Shown here: one piece after another, positions 35,149 to 44,598 of the stretch
Layout: the number at the start of each line of letters is the position of its first letter
Position numbering within the stretch: the first letter of the stretch is position 1
Source of the DNA: an uncultured Porphyromonadaceae bacterium
GTDB lineage: Bacteria; Bacteroidota; Bacteroidia; Bacteroidales; Muribaculaceae
Length of the DNA: 64,000 nt
Direction of reading: 5' to 3'
Assembly (NCBI GenBank): GCA_947643165.1
Contig: CANRVB010000005.1
Coordinates: 1 to 64,000 of the forward strand
Translations under genes and position numbers: made by a program
Notes under the pieces: generated by a model
What the model was told of the DNA's origin: nothing
The model's input: the letters and a program-made list of their open reading frames with translations, nothing else
The model's database searches: none

Positions 35149-36256
35149 TGGCTTTTTCTTTTTTATCAAGTTCCGATAGAGCGAAGGCGTATGCGCCAAG
35201 CGAGATTGCCTTGCTTGCGCCGAGCTTTGATATGGCCACGCCTATGCGCTTCTGCGGATCATAGCTAACGTAATTGTCTGTCCCATAGATTTTGAGCGGA
35301 CGCATCTCTCCGTGTGCGAACTGGTCGAACTCTTCTTCCGAATCGAGGTCGTAAACTTTCATCTGCATCCGGTCGATTTTGTCGCCGGAGCCGGTGTATA
35401 TCGATGAACGGAGTTCTTCGAAGAGAGCCGGCATGATCCACTTGCGTGCGGCAGTGATTCCACCGCCTATCACGATCAGTCCGTCGACAAGCGTGGCGGC
35501 CGTGGCCATGGCATCGCCCGCTATCTCACCCATCTCGGCAAAAGCGCTGCGTGCGGCTTCGGTGTCGCCGGGACGCTCACCTTCAGCTATATCATAGATG
35601 TCTTTGGGCTCAAGATTGTGATCGGTATCGCCCGACAACTCTCCGTAGACGCGTTTGATGGCACGTGCCGACACTCCTTCCTCCACTATCAGGCGGTGGT
35701 TCTTCTTGTGACGCAGACAATATGTCTCCACACATGAATTGTCGCCACGGTTCAGGGTGCCGTCTATCACCATGCCTATGCCGAAGCCTGTGCCAAATGT
35801 GTAGCCCAGCAGGTTGCGGTATCTCTTCGGGCTACCCTTGGCCTCGAGCTTGGCATTGATCTCGGGGAGCACGCCGCATAGTGCCTCACCATACGCAAAC
35901 AGGTCGCCGTCGTTATTGATGTAGACAGGCAGTCCGAGTTCACGCTCCAGATATGGTCCGAGGGCTACGCCATCACGGAATGAGGGGAAGTTGGGCAGAT
36001 ATCCTCCGATTATGCCGCGGGGATAGTCGGCGGGACCGGGAAAGGCGAAGCTTATCGCAACAGGTTTGCTGTCGAGCTTGGCTATCACTTCCTTGAATCC
36101 TTCGGCCATGGTAGTGAGACACTTGTCGAGGTTGTCGGCGCACGATGGGCGCACTATCGGATCAACGATGAATTCGTTGGCCTGCATGGCGCCGAACACA
36201 AAGTTTGTGCCGCCGGCGTCGAGTGTTATTACGATTCTGTTGTCGTGACGGTACAT
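35135..36256 (-). CDS. ROK-type sugar kinase, probable mannokinase
   Basis: 373 residues. The ATP-binding DAGGTN at 14-19, FAFPGPADY, NNDGDLFAYGE (catalytic Asp) and FGTGFGIGMVIDG are kinase signatures. The usual ROK zinc motif CxCGxxGCxE is absent; the corresponding region reads DNSCVETYCLRHKKNH, so this belongs to a divergent ROK group. Its place between GH130 and manA implies phosphorylation of free mannose to mannose-6-phosphate, but glucose or N-acetylglucosamine, both released by the pathway, are possible substrates. No DNA-binding domain is present, so it is not a ROK repressor. Confidence 0.82.
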   Translation of the reverse strand: MYRHDNRIVITLDAGGTNFVFGAMQANEFIVDPIVRPSCADNLDKCLTTMAEGFKEVIAKLDSKPVAISFAFPGPADYPRGIIGGYLPNFPSFRDGVALGPYLERELGLPVYINNDGDLFAYGEALCGVLPEINAKLEAKGSPKRYRNLLGYTFGTGFGIGMVIDGTLNRGDNSCVETYCLRHKKNHRLIVEEGVSARAIKRVYGELSGDTDHNLEPKDIYDIAEGERPGDTEAARSAFAEMGEIAGDAMATAATLVDGLIVIGGGITAARKWIMPALFEELRSSIYTGSGDKIDRMQMKVYDLDSEEEFDQFAHGEMRPLKIYGTDNYVSYDPQKRIGVAISKLGASKAISLGAYAFALSELDKKEKANETI

Positions 36257-36263
36257 GGCCGGA

Positions 36264-37235
36264 TCAGATATAGGAATTTTCTTTGGTAAATTTGATTATC
36301 TCCGAGATGCGGCCGAAGGCAAGGCCAACGACTGTGTCGGCGGCGCCGTAGTATACGGCTACTTTGTCGCCGTCGGTCAGGGCGGCGCAGGGGAACACTA
36401 CGTTGGGTACGTCGCCCTGAAGTTCGTAGGGGGCTGCGGGCGCCAGGAGATAGGGGCGGGTGCGATAGAGCACTTTGGCGGGGTTCTCGCGGTCGAGTAT
36501 GGCGGCTCCCATTGAGTAACGGAATCCGTTACAGGTAGTTATGACTCCGTGATAGAAGAGGAGCCATCCTTCGTCGGTGAGGATAGGTACGGGGCCGGCG
36601 CCTATTTTGGTGCACTGCCATGCGCTTTCGGCGAAGGGGGTGACTTTCATTACGCAGCGGTGCTCGCCCCAGTACTTCATATCGGGGCTGTAGCTGAGGT
36701 AGATATCGCCGAAAGGTGTGTGGCCGTTGTCGCTGGGGCGGCTGAGCATGGCATATTTGCCGTCGATCTTCTCGGGGAGCAACACGCCGTTGCGGTTGAA
36801 GGGGAGGAATGCGTTCTCACACTGGTAGAACTCCTTGAAATCGAAGGTGTAACCTATTCCGATGGTGGGACCGTCGCAGCCGTTGCACCAGGTGATCCAG
36901 TAGCGGTCTTCTATCCAAACGACTCTGGGGTCGTATTTGTAGTCGGAGCGGATCATGTCGGTGTTGCCGGGTTTGAACTTTATGGGTTCGTGCTCTATCT
37001 GCCAGTTTATGCCGTCTTTGCTGAATCCGGCGAATATGTTCATCTGTACGGCTTTGTTGTCGCAGCGGAATACTCCGGCGAATCCGTCGCCAAAGGGTAC
37101 TACCGCGCTGTTAAACACGCTGTTGGATGTGGGGATGGCGTAGCGTCCTATGACGGGGTTCTTGGAGTAGCGCCACATTACGTCGCTGCATCCTTCGGGT
37201 CTTTCTTCCCAGGGTATTTCAACGTGACTGTTCAT
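36264..37235 (-). CDS. GH130 mannoside phosphorylase, probably Man-GlcNAc phosphorylase
   Basis: 323-residue five-bladed beta-propeller enzyme without a signal peptide, so cytoplasmic. [20 protein letters not shown] and the catalytic aspartate in YDPRVVW are GH130 features, as are FPCAALTDG and [15 protein letters not shown] near the end. The length and these motifs fit GH130_2, which includes the Bacteroides enzyme that phosphorolyses beta-1,4-mannosyl-GlcNAc, the core disaccharide of N-glycans, into mannose-1-phosphate and GlcNAc. Neighbouring alpha-mannosidases and a transporter support that. Mannosyl-glucose or mannan-derived disaccharides are alternatives. Confidence 0.88.
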   Translation of the reverse strand: MNSHVEIPWEERPEGCSDVMWRYSKNPVIGRYAIPTSNSVFNSAVVPFGDGFAGVFRCDNKAVQMNIFAGFSKDGINWQIEHEPIKFKPGNTDMIRSDYKYDPRVVWIEDRYWITWCNGCDGPTIGIGYTFDFKEFYQCENAFLPFNRNGVLLPEKIDGKYAMLSRPSDNGHTPFGDIYLSYSPDMKYWGEHRCVMKVTPFAESAWQCTKIGAGPVPILTDEGWLLFYHGVITTCNGFRYSMGAAILDRENPAKVLYRTRPYLLAPAAPYELQGDVPNVVFPCAALTDGDKVAVYYGAADTVVGLAFGRISEIIKFTKENSYI

Positions 37236-37273
37236 CGTAATATATCTGTGTTGATTGTTTTTGTTGTTGTATA

Positions 37274-38629
37274 TCAGTTGGTTATCTTGTTTCCGTCGTT
37301 ATCATAGCTGAATGGTACGAACCATGTGATGAGGAGGGAGGGGATTGTGGCGAAGAGGACGAAGATGAAAAATGGTGCGAAACCGCCTGGTGCGTTGAAC
37401 CATACGCCGAATTTTTCGCAGAGTGCGCCGCTCATCATTCCGGGCAGCATGACGCCCAGATTCATTATTCCGGAGGCGAAAGCGTAGTGTGCCATCTGGT
37501 GTTTTCCGGGTGCGATCTGTTGCATCATGAAGAGTGTAAGTCCCACGAAGCCAAAGCCGTAGCCGAAGTATTCGAGGGCTATGCCGCCGCATATGAGCCA
37601 GGACTGTGTGGGCTGGAGGAGTGCGAAGGCGGTGTAGACGGCGAAGGGGAGGTTGAAGCAGATGCAGAGGCGGAAGAGGGCTTTGCGGAGGCCGATGCGT
37701 TTGATGTAGTAGCCGGCGAGGATGCTGCCGGTGACGAATGCGGCGGCTCCGACGACGCCGTAGTATATGCCAATTGTCTCAACATCAAGGCCGAGGCCTC
37801 CGTCGGCGCGGTCGGCTTTGAGGAGGAGGGGGACGATTTTCATGACGAATCCTTCGGCGAAGCGGTAGAGGATTATGAAGACGATATAGTAGGCTATGTG
37901 CCTCTTAGAGAAGAAGGTAGTGAGGACGGCGACGAGCTCGCGACGGATGTCGGCCATGGTCTTGCGGCCCTGGGTGGCTGTGCGGGGGCATGCGGGGAGT
38001 GAGCGGATGTGGTAGAGGGAGAGGATGACCATGAGGATTCCGAGGGCGGCGATTACTTCGGACCAGGAGTAGATATTTGCCTGATGGACAGCGGTTCCGG
38101 ATGCTATCTGGCGGTTGATGAGCCAGCCGACGATGAATACGAGTCCGCCCTGGACGGCGATCTTGGCGATGTTGTAGAATGCGCCTTGCCAACCTATGTA
38201 AGCTGACTGATTCTCAGGGGTTAAGGCGGACATGTAGACGCCGTCGCAGGCTATGTCGTGGGTTGCGCCGCTGAATCCGATGAGCGCGAGGAGTGCGATG
38301 GAGACGGGGAAAAAGGATGGGAGGAAGAGGGAGAGGGCTACGAGAATGAAGAGTAAACCGCTGATACACTGGGTAGAAACGACCCAGAATTTTTTGGTTT
38401 TCCAGAGTTCGAGGAACGGACTCCAGAGGGGCTTGAGGGTGTATGGGAGGATGATGAGGGAAGTCCAGAGGGTTATCATTGCCATGTCGACTCCGAGTCC
38501 GTCGTACATGAGTACTGTGACCATGTTGAGGGCTATAAATGGCAGTCCCATAGCGAAATAGGCTGATGGTACCCAGGTGACCGGATTTTTGTCCGAGGTG
38601 ATTTTGGTGGATGACGCTTCTGCTTCCAT
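37274..38629 (-). CDS. MFS sugar transporter of the operon
   Basis: 451 residues, about 12 membrane helices, with an N-terminal polar stretch. [13 protein letters not shown] resembles the loop 2-3 signature of AmpG-type transporters, and ATHDIACDG follows later. First gene of the six-gene unit and 38 nt from GH130, it probably brings the beta-mannosyl-GlcNAc disaccharide into the cytoplasm for phosphorolysis. Similar MFS genes sit next to GH130 in Bacteroides. I see no exact TAnnTTTG promoter within 200 nt upstream. Confidence 0.83.
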   Translation of the reverse strand: MEAEASSTKITSDKNPVTWVPSAYFAMGLPFIALNMVTVLMYDGLGVDMAMITLWTSLIILPYTLKPLWSPFLELWKTKKFWVVSTQCISGLLFILVALSLFLPSFFPVSIALLALIGFSGATHDIACDGVYMSALTPENQSAYIGWQGAFYNIAKIAVQGGLVFIVGWLINRQIASGTAVHQANIYSWSEVIAALGILMVILSLYHIRSLPACPRTATQGRKTMADIRRELVAVLTTFFSKRHIAYYIVFIILYRFAEGFVMKIVPLLLKADRADGGLGLDVETIGIYYGVVGAAAFVTGSILAGYYIKRIGLRKALFRLCICFNLPFAVYTAFALLQPTQSWLICGGIALEYFGYGFGFVGLTLFMMQQIAPGKHQMAHYAFASGIMNLGVMLPGMMSGALCEKFGVWFNAPGGFAPFFIFVLFATIPSLLITWFVPFSYDNDGNKITN

Positions 38630-38778
38630 TGGTTAATCGATTGGGATAGAGATGGTTATAAGGCGAAAATTTGGCATTTTCAGGTAGATTTGAGGTTGCC
38701 GAGGGTCGGGAGGGGTGTCCGAGGGGTAAAAATGGGGGTACGGACGGGCGCTCGGCAACTGCAATATTAGCGAAAATG

Positions 38779-38812
38779 TTTGAGATAAGGAAGCGGGCGG
38801 GGTGTAAATTTG
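38779..38812 (+). promoter_or_regulatory. Plus-strand promoter, no gene downstream
   Basis: TTTG (38779-38782), 22 nt, TAAATTTG (38805-38812). It would transcribe rightwards into the region convergent with the pilus operon. Confidence 0.4.
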
Positions 38813-38833
38813 CAATTTTTATTTGATGAAAGG

Positions 38834-38875
38834 GGATATTTCGCAAAAAATGGGGTGCGGGTGGCAGTAATTTTG
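38834..38875 (+). promoter_or_regulatory. Promoter-like element with GGATATTTCGCAA box (copy 2)
   Basis: GGATATTTCGCAA (38834-38846), exactly 21 nt, then TAATTTTG (38868-38875). The spacer composition also resembles copy 1 at 12371. Confidence 0.45.
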
Positions 38876-38912
38876 TGTCGTGACAGAAAGAGAACATTGA
38901 CGTTTTGGTTAA

Positions 38913-38977
38913 TAGTGGAGAGTGGAGGGTGGAGAGGGAGGGGGAGGAGAGGAGAGAGGAAGGGGGAAGGGGCGGGA
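38913..38977. repeat. GA-rich tract with GTGGAGR heptamers
   Basis: Three heptamers (38915-38935) after TTAATA, then a purine-only run. The same TTAATAGTGGAG-type words recur at 44536-44566 between the pilus genes. Confidence 0.65.
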
Positions 38978-38984
38978 AAAGACG

Positions 38985-39018
38985 CCGCCCGTCGGGTATT
39001 CACATACGCGACGGGCGG
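38985..39018 (-). terminator. Terminator of the pilus operon
   Basis: CCGCCCGTCG at 38985-38994 pairs with 39009-39018; the minus-strand 3' flank contains TTTT. It is 47 nt past the last pilus gene. Confidence 0.75.
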
Positions 39019-39064
39019 TCTGCACAAGATGATTGTATTTATATCAGCTATTAAAATTACCTGC

Positions 39065-42000
39065 TTAATCTTCTACCATACGTATCTGAAGGGCATCGCT
39101 ACCTGACGGGTCAGGAGCAGAACCCCAAACTATACCAGCATTGGTTACATCTGTTAAAGCGAAGTCGAAAGTATAGTAATTGATGTCGAGTATCGGTTTA
39201 GTACCGTCGGCTTCTCTTAGCCAATAGAGAGCTCCTTGGCGGCGGTATAGATCCCAAAACAGCGGTTTGTATTTTACACCATAACTTCCTACGCTTGATC
39301 CGCTCTCGGGCATTGCTGAATAGCGATTGGCGTATTGCAGCACACCTTCGTATCCATTCGCCTGCCTGTTGTATGCGCCATTCGCCAGTTGTTTGAAGCG
39401 TCCGTAACCGCTGTTGCCTATAGGCAGGAAAATGTTCATTCCCGAGATTGAGTCGCAGATGAATACGCCTCTCATGCCTTTGCCTACAGCACTGCCATCA
39501 GGATTGTAGCCATAGACTTTTGAAACAGAAGTAGGGGTTTCAGTCGTACCATCGGTAAAGATGACGCCATAGCCATAGATAGTATTGGGTTGATTGATTA
39601 TGCCTTCCAAATCTGCTTTGCCGGCCATGCGGCACGTTTTTTTATTTATAGTAGTAGTTCCGTTCCAGATGGCTTTGATGGCAGAACTTACTTTGATGTT
39701 TTTCCAAAGTTTGGTTTCGGAGGATCCGGCAATTGCGAAATTTCTTGAAGATGCATTCTTGTCGAACCATGAGCGGTCATTGTTGCTCGCAGCAACAGGG
39801 TAGGTAGGGTTGTACTGGCGGAAGTAGGAACCTTCGAGAGCCGGATCGGAGGCTTCGGTTGTCGCTGTCACAAGGTTGGTGCTATGCCACTTGGCTGATG
39901 ATCCGGGCAGAGGGACAGGATCGTAGCCCTGACGGACAAAGATTCGGTGAATGCAGGAATAGTTGTTGTAATAAATCTTGATGATACCGCCACGGGGGGT
40001 GGATGTAGTACCCTTGGGGCGGAAAGTGAAGTCGATTATAGATCCGGGATTCTTCTCATCGAACGGATCGCCCATGCCTGATACTGTTCCATCAGGATTT
40101 TTTTGCGATATGCCATCGGTCGGCTCGATGTCGAACCAATCGCCCTGTTGAATCACCGCCAACCAGGGACCATCGGAAACGAGGGGCTCAAAATCGGTAG
40201 CGGATTCATAGGGGAGAATCATCATCTTGACATGGAACGGATCGGTACAACCAGCACTGCGCCATATACCCTTAGGATTGACCACACGGCGCATCTGCTC
40301 AATAATGATGTCTTTCTCAACTGTTTGTGCTTCTGTTTTGCCATAAGGACGTATTTTGGCAGTGATATGAACAGACGCACGACGCCGATAGGCTACGTAG
40401 GGGTTGTTTCCGGTATATCCAGTCTGGGCGACCATAACACGGGCACGGGTATAGAACGGAATGTTGGCTATCCACTCACCGTTGCCGTTGTTTATGATGT
40501 CATAGGTACCTTCCGCATCATTTCCTTTATCTATACCGGGAGTAACATCATAGACTCTTTCACCACGTGGCAGTCCTGGATATTTGGTTGAAGTCCCATT
40601 CCAATAGTTGTAATTTTCAGTATAAGTTATAGCGGATCCACTTCCAAAGCCATCTGCTATACTACCGAACTCAGCTCTTGTGGTCTTGACCAGCGATAGG
40701 AAGCCGTTCCATGGGCCGGGATTGTTCGGAACGTTAGCCGAATTATCCCATCCCCAGTAGGGAGCAACAGTCTCCGCCTCCGAAACATCGATGGCGTGCC
40801 AACTGTTGCGGTTGATATCATTGTCGGGTATGGTAGCTTCAAGCGATATGAGTTCGCCTCCCTGTATCTTGATAGGGTATTTCATAGTCTCATCGTAGAC
40901 ATACGAAATATAGTAGGGGCTACGCGCTATGATCTCAGGCTTCATGTCGTAGACGATATGCCAGTCGTGATCGTTAGCATAGCCACGGAGTCTGAGGGTA
41001 AGCTTGAAGTGGTAGTTGCGCTCGGCATCGAAGTTGGTGTCAACATCCTTGCCAAGCATGAAGCGGTAGATGATAGGACCTTCGCCCTCTTTAGAGTTGT
41101 CAGACTTGTAGTAGCCAATTACCTCGATATAGGTACCCGCCACCTGATGGTCTTTGTAGCCCTGGCTGATAGGGCTATTTCCGTCGGGAAATTTGATAGT
41201 ATCACCTTCCCAAACCTGATGTTTGGACTGACCCTCGCCCTGCATATTCTCGTAGAAATAGTATGCGTTGGCGGTCTCGGTGTGAGCGGACTGCATATCA
41301 AGAGGCCATGACCGCTGTTTGGTGACAAGTTCGCCACTCTCGTTGACGCCCTCGGTGCCAAAGGTGGTCTTCTCGCCATCGGAGAGCAGATAGTGGGGCG
41401 AGGGGTGGTGCTCCTTGCCAAGCCAGCAGTAGCGGGGAATGTCGCGTATCTGGATGGATTTGATCCATACCTTCACACCATTGTAGAGGCCAGAACCGTC
41501 GACAGCAACGGTGACCTTGGAGGCAGCACGCTTGACCCAAGCGTGAAGCTTGGTGAGGGTCTTGCCGACAGTAATGAGCGGGGCGTCGAAACCTTGGCTC
41601 TTCTGCTCATCGTAGGCGGTGAAGTAGCCGAACATCTGATCGTTGGCAGATATGTTGTCCTCGTTCCAAGTGAGTTTGACCTCCTTGAGCTTGTCGGGGG
41701 TGTCGAGGTCGGCGTCGGTATATTCGGTGAGATCGCCCATATTTGCCACGGCATAGATATGATATTTGCCGAAGGGGATATTGCCGATGGAAAAGGTGGC
41801 TTTGGGAGTGATGGACTCGGCCTGATGCTCGCCGTGGTCGGTATTTATATCGTCGGGAAGCTGCTTGTTGTTGTTTTCAATCTTAAGGTCCTGCAACTCG
41901 GCGTTTGTGACACGGCGAATGAGCTTGTTGTCGGAACCGTAGATGAAGAGGCAGAGCGACTTGATATGCTTCAAGGCCTCGCCATCGGTGCGTGAGGCGG

Positions 42001-42175
42001 GTCCATCGAGAGGATCGAGCACGGGGCTGAATGTAACTTCAGCCGAGAGTGTGGCCTCGCCCTCGCCGGGATCGTCGTAGAAACTGAAATCATCCTTACA
42101 TCCGGCAAGCACAGCCGCTGTAGCAACGACAGCCGCGGTAAGCAGAAATTTTGTTATGTGCGAAAGAAAAGACAT
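39065..42175 (-). CDS. DUF4906-type lipoprotein, probable pilus tip protein
   Basis: 1036 residues with a lipoprotein signal (LAGC, Cys26). The N-terminal third resembles Mfa/FimB-type folds (KHIKSLCLFIYGSDNKLIRRV); the middle, with KDIIIEQMRRVVNPKGIWRS and an IIKIYYNNYSCIHRIFVRQGYDP block, matches DUF4906 proteins; the C-terminus (IFLPIGNSGYGRF) resembles the fold used by Fibrobacter-paralogous-domain surface proteins. Last gene of the type V pilus operon, where large accessory proteins form the pilus tip. Its ligand is unknown. A 48-nt gap separates it from the FimB-family gene. Confidence 0.75.
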   Translation of the reverse strand: MSFLSHITKFLLTAAVVATAAVLAGCKDDFSFYDDPGEGEATLSAEVTFSPVLDPLDGPASRTDGEALKHIKSLCLFIYGSDNKLIRRVTNAELQDLKIENNNKQLPDDINTDHGEHQAESITPKATFSIGNIPFGKYHIYAVANMGDLTEYTDADLDTPDKLKEVKLTWNEDNISANDQMFGYFTAYDEQKSQGFDAPLITVGKTLTKLHAWVKRAASKVTVAVDGSGLYNGVKVWIKSIQIRDIPRYCWLGKEHHPSPHYLLSDGEKTTFGTEGVNESGELVTKQRSWPLDMQSAHTETANAYYFYENMQGEGQSKHQVWEGDTIKFPDGNSPISQGYKDHQVAGTYIEVIGYYKSDNSKEGEGPIIYRFMLGKDVDTNFDAERNYHFKLTLRLRGYANDHDWHIVYDMKPEIIARSPYYISYVYDETMKYPIKIQGGELISLEATIPDNDINRNSWHAIDVSEAETVAPYWGWDNSANVPNNPGPWNGFLSLVKTTRAEFGSIADGFGSGSAITYTENYNYWNGTSTKYPGLPRGERVYDVTPGIDKGNDAEGTYDIINNGNGEWIANIPFYTRARVMVAQTGYTGNNPYVAYRRRASVHITAKIRPYGKTEAQTVEKDIIIEQMRRVVNPKGIWRSAGCTDPFHVKMMILPYESATDFEPLVSDGPWLAVIQQGDWFDIEPTDGISQKNPDGTVSGMGDPFDEKNPGSIIDFTFRPKGTTSTPRGGIIKIYYNNYSCIHRIFVRQGYDPVPLPGSSAKWHSTNLVTATTEASDPALEGSYFRQYNPTYPVAASNNDRSWFDKNASSRNFAIAGSSETKLWKNIKVSSAIKAIWNGTTTINKKTCRMAGKADLEGIINQPNTIYGYGVIFTDGTTETPTSVSKVYGYNPDGSAVGKGMRGVFICDSISGMNIFLPIGNSGYGRFKQLANGAYNRQANGYEGVLQYANRYSAMPESGSSVGSYGVKYKPLFWDLYRRQGALYWLREADGTKPILDINYYTFDFALTDVTNAGIVWGSAPDPSGSDALQIRMVED

Positions 42176-42223
42176 GGTTTACTGAAGGATTGTTACATTC
42201 TACTCATCTGACTCCGTCAGATA

Positions 42224-43378
42224 TCAATATTCGGGTCGGTTGAGTCCGAAATCGGGGTTAAGAACAACTCCAATATAAGGAACAAGATCGACTTCGCAAT
42301 AGACGCGCGGTCCATGAACGGTGAGGTTTACCTTGACGTGGGTGTTTCGCGGAAGCGAGGGCAGATCGGGGAGGGCTGCGGACAGCTCCACGTCGTCGAC
42401 CTTGAAATTTATGCTATATGGTGTATTGCCTGTGCCGAATGCAGTTTCGGGCAGGTAGACGGTTCCGGTGGAGTAGTGCAGGCGGTCGGTGGTCTGATGC
42501 CATTGCAGAGTGAAGGGGGCTGTCGAGGCCTGCGAGGGGGTGGTGTACTGAGTGATTATGCGGTTCTCGGTAGAAACCGGGGTCTTGGCAGGACGGTACT
42601 CGGTGTCGCGAGGGAAGAGGTACTCCATGTCGGCGATCTCGTTGATGCTGACGGGCTGGACTACCGGGGTCACATCGGCGGGGAGAGTGACATTGCCGTC
42701 GAGCTTGATCTCGAGGTTGAAGGTGAATTTGACGGCGGCGCGGGTGACGAAGAGGTTGAATGTCTGGGGGATGGGGTCGCCGGCGTCGTTGTAGCGTGGG
42801 GTGTTGTCGACGTAGATGTCGTGGAATTCGGTCATGGGGATGGGGTCGGCGTCGGTGAGGAGGGGGGTGTCGGCGTCGGCGCGGGAGAGGGTGTAGGAGA
42901 GGTCGGCGTCGGTGGGGAAGGTGTCGCCGTAGGTGAGGGAGGTGAGGCGCTGCTGATAGTCGGTGGGGAGGGAGGCTTCGTTGCCGATGAGCCAGATGGT
43001 CTTGATCTCGTCTCCGTGGACGCGGTAGCGGTCGGTGGTGGCTGTGGTGGCGGGGGTTGTGGCGTTGTTGACGAGGATGTTGTGCTCGACATGGCCATTG
43101 GGGCGTACGACTATGAAGCGCATGGTGTGGATGAGTTCGTTGGTGCCGTCGGCGCCTTCGAAGCCGTAGTCGTAGCCGTCGGGGTATTGCCCGGCGGGAT
43201 ATTGCTGGTCGGCGCGCGATGCGGGTCCCTGGGCTTCGGTTGTGGCAACGGACAGCTGCAGGTAGACGTCGGGGTCGGGTCGCCCGGGGTCGGGCAGCGG
43301 CTCGTTGCCACTGCATCCGCAGAGGGCCACCACTGCCGATAGCACGGTGAGCAGGTATGTCAGTCGGCGCAGTATCAT
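42224..43378 (-). CDS. FimB/Mfa2-like accessory fimbrial lipoprotein
   Basis: 384 residues with a lipoprotein-like N-terminus (CGC near residue 20-22). The N-terminal domain has the fimbrillin pattern of strands (YLQLSVATTEA, ELIHTMRFIVVRPNG, IKTIWLIGNEA), and the remainder is a second beta domain ending VYCEVDLVPYIGVVLNPDFG. It overlaps the next gene in the operon by ATGA at 43375-43378. It is probably a minor subunit or adaptor between the anchor and the tip. The GC content and the Pro/Thr content are higher than in its neighbours, with long non-coding open frames opposite. Confidence 0.72.
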   Translation of the reverse strand: MILRRLTYLLTVLSAVVALCGCSGNEPLPDPGRPDPDVYLQLSVATTEAQGPASRADQQYPAGQYPDGYDYGFEGADGTNELIHTMRFIVVRPNGHVEHNILVNNATTPATTATTDRYRVHGDEIKTIWLIGNEASLPTDYQQRLTSLTYGDTFPTDADLSYTLSRADADTPLLTDADPIPMTEFHDIYVDNTPRYNDAGDPIPQTFNLFVTRAAVKFTFNLEIKLDGNVTLPADVTPVVQPVSINEIADMEYLFPRDTEYRPAKTPVSTENRIITQYTTPSQASTAPFTLQWHQTTDRLHYSTGTVYLPETAFGTGNTPYSINFKVDDVELSAALPDLPSLPRNTHVKVNLTVHGPRVYCEVDLVPYIGVVLNPDFGLNRPEY

Positions 43379-44397
43379 AGGTCGATGTCGTTAATGCGTA
43401 CTACCCAGTCGTTGATGATGATTGAGGTGTTGATCCAGTGGTCGGCGGAGTCGAGGAAGAATATGAGGTTCCAGCGGCTTTCGCGGTCGAGGAATTCCTG
43501 GCTTCCCATCTGTGCGAATTCCTGGCTCTTGAGGAGGAGGAGGTAGCGGATGAGGGGTATGGAGAGGACGGTTTGGCCGTCGGATGCGCGGGTGATTGTG
43601 AGGGTGAGGGGTGAGCCGTCGACGAAGCGGCTTGAGCTGAACTCGGCGTAGGCGAGGAGATTGGGCGCTGTGCCGTCGATGGTTCCGGCTTCGGCCTGTC
43701 CGCGTGCCCAGGGCATGTAGGTGACTGTGGGGACTGGGAGGAGGTTGTTCTGCCAGTCGAGGTGGGTGTTTTTGGCGGTGAGGGTGTAGTTATAGTCGGT
43801 GTCGATGACGGGGGTTCCGTCGATGTTCTGGAGGAGTATGCGGAGGTTGTTGGTGTCTTTGAGCATGGGGACTGTTGCCTGGCGGTATTCGGTGTCGCTT
43901 TCGAGGACTTCGATGTCGAGGCGTCCGTAGAAGAGGTGGTGGAGGGGTTGTCCGAGTGGCTGTGTGAGGAGCTCGGGCTTGAGGACGAGGCTGAGGTCGG
44001 TGAGGGTTGAGGATGGTGAGGGGGTGGATGTGTAGGCGAATGAGGCTTGGTCGCACTGGATTCCGCCGTATGCGATGATGGTGTATTGTCCGGGGTCGAG
44101 GTCGACGGTCATGCGCCAGTTTTCGTCGGCGAGGACTGAGGATGTTTCGGTGCGTGTGGTGACGTAGCGGCCCTGTGCGTCGTAGAAGTTGACGGTGAGG
44201 CAGCTGACTTGAGAGGGGAATGCGTTGGCAAACTCCATGTTGTAGTCGTAGACGAACCGGAGGACGAGTCCCTGCGGGCAGGGGTCGAGGTCGTCGTAGA
44301 TGACGGAGTCGCATGCGGTGAGTGAGACCGCTGCTATCAGGGCGGCGGCTATGTTGATGATGGAGAGTCGGAGTTTTGAGAGTGATAGTGATATCAT
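43375..44397 (-). CDS. FimB/Mfa2 family fimbrial anchor lipoprotein
   Basis: 340 residues, lipobox LTAC (Cys29), followed by DSVIYDDLDPCPQGLVLRF, the best-known start of Mfa2/FimB proteins, which anchor the fimbria in the outer membrane and limit its length. Two beta-sandwich domains follow. The C-terminus DWVVRINDIDL closely resembles the C-terminus of the major subunit in this operon (DWVVRLNNIEF). The long leader between it and the major subunit gene carries heptamer repeats and a strong hairpin, which may lower its expression relative to the shaft protein. Confidence 0.85.
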   Translation of the reverse strand: MISLSLSKLRLSIINIAAALIAAVSLTACDSVIYDDLDPCPQGLVLRFVYDYNMEFANAFPSQVSCLTVNFYDAQGRYVTTRTETSSVLADENWRMTVDLDPGQYTIIAYGGIQCDQASFAYTSTPSPSSTLTDLSLVLKPELLTQPLGQPLHHLFYGRLDIEVLESDTEYRQATVPMLKDTNNLRILLQNIDGTPVIDTDYNYTLTAKNTHLDWQNNLLPVPTVTYMPWARGQAEAGTIDGTAPNLLAYAEFSSSRFVDGSPLTLTITRASDGQTVLSIPLIRYLLLLKSQEFAQMGSQEFLDRESRWNLIFFLDSADHWINTSIIINDWVVRINDIDL

Positions 44398-44491
44398 AGG
44401 TCTCTGTTGGTGGTGGGGTGGGGGTGTGATATATGTTGTCGTGTTATGCCGTGGTGTGGCATACGGGGATTGTCAAGTTTAGTGGAGGGTT

Positions 44492-44566
44492 GAGAGTGGA
44501 GAGTGGAGAGTGGAGAGTGGAGGGTGGAGAGATAGTTAATAGTGGAGGGTGGAGGGTGGAGAGGGG
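44492..44566. repeat. Tandem GAGAGTG heptamers in the pilus operon
   Basis: Four perfect GAGAGTG units (44492-44519) and one GAGGGTG (44520-44526), then a second cluster of GAGGGTG-like units after TTAATA (44536-44566). The tract lies 95-170 nt upstream of the anchor gene start, on the strand opposite to the mRNA. Confidence 0.85.
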
Positions 44567-44598
44567 TTTGGGGATTTGAGGGAGAGCTTTGGCGGAGG

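Larger units (their letters stand above)
38630..39064. other. Intergenic region with promoters, GA-rich repeats and a terminator
   Basis: There is no convincing protein gene in these 435 bases. It holds two plus-strand promoter-like elements (38779-38812 and 38834-38875), a purine-rich tract (about 38913-38977) with three GTGGAGR heptamers, and the terminator of the pilus operon. Frames crossing it are GA-driven and lack an ATG. Confidence 0.6.

Noticed and set aside
38810-39106. Open frame across the GA-rich intergenic region
   Set aside because: It starts at TTG, its middle is a Gly/Arg/Glu run produced by the purine tract, and it enters the end of the pilus gene.
42314-43342. Long plus-strand open frame (about 340 codons) opposite the FimB-like gene
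   Set aside because: Gly/Val-rich composition is that of the antisense of a high-GC coding region; the minus-strand gene has a lipoprotein signal and family signatures.
44492-44566. CRISPR-like array
   Set aside because: The unit is only 7 nt without spacers; it is a simple tandem repeat.
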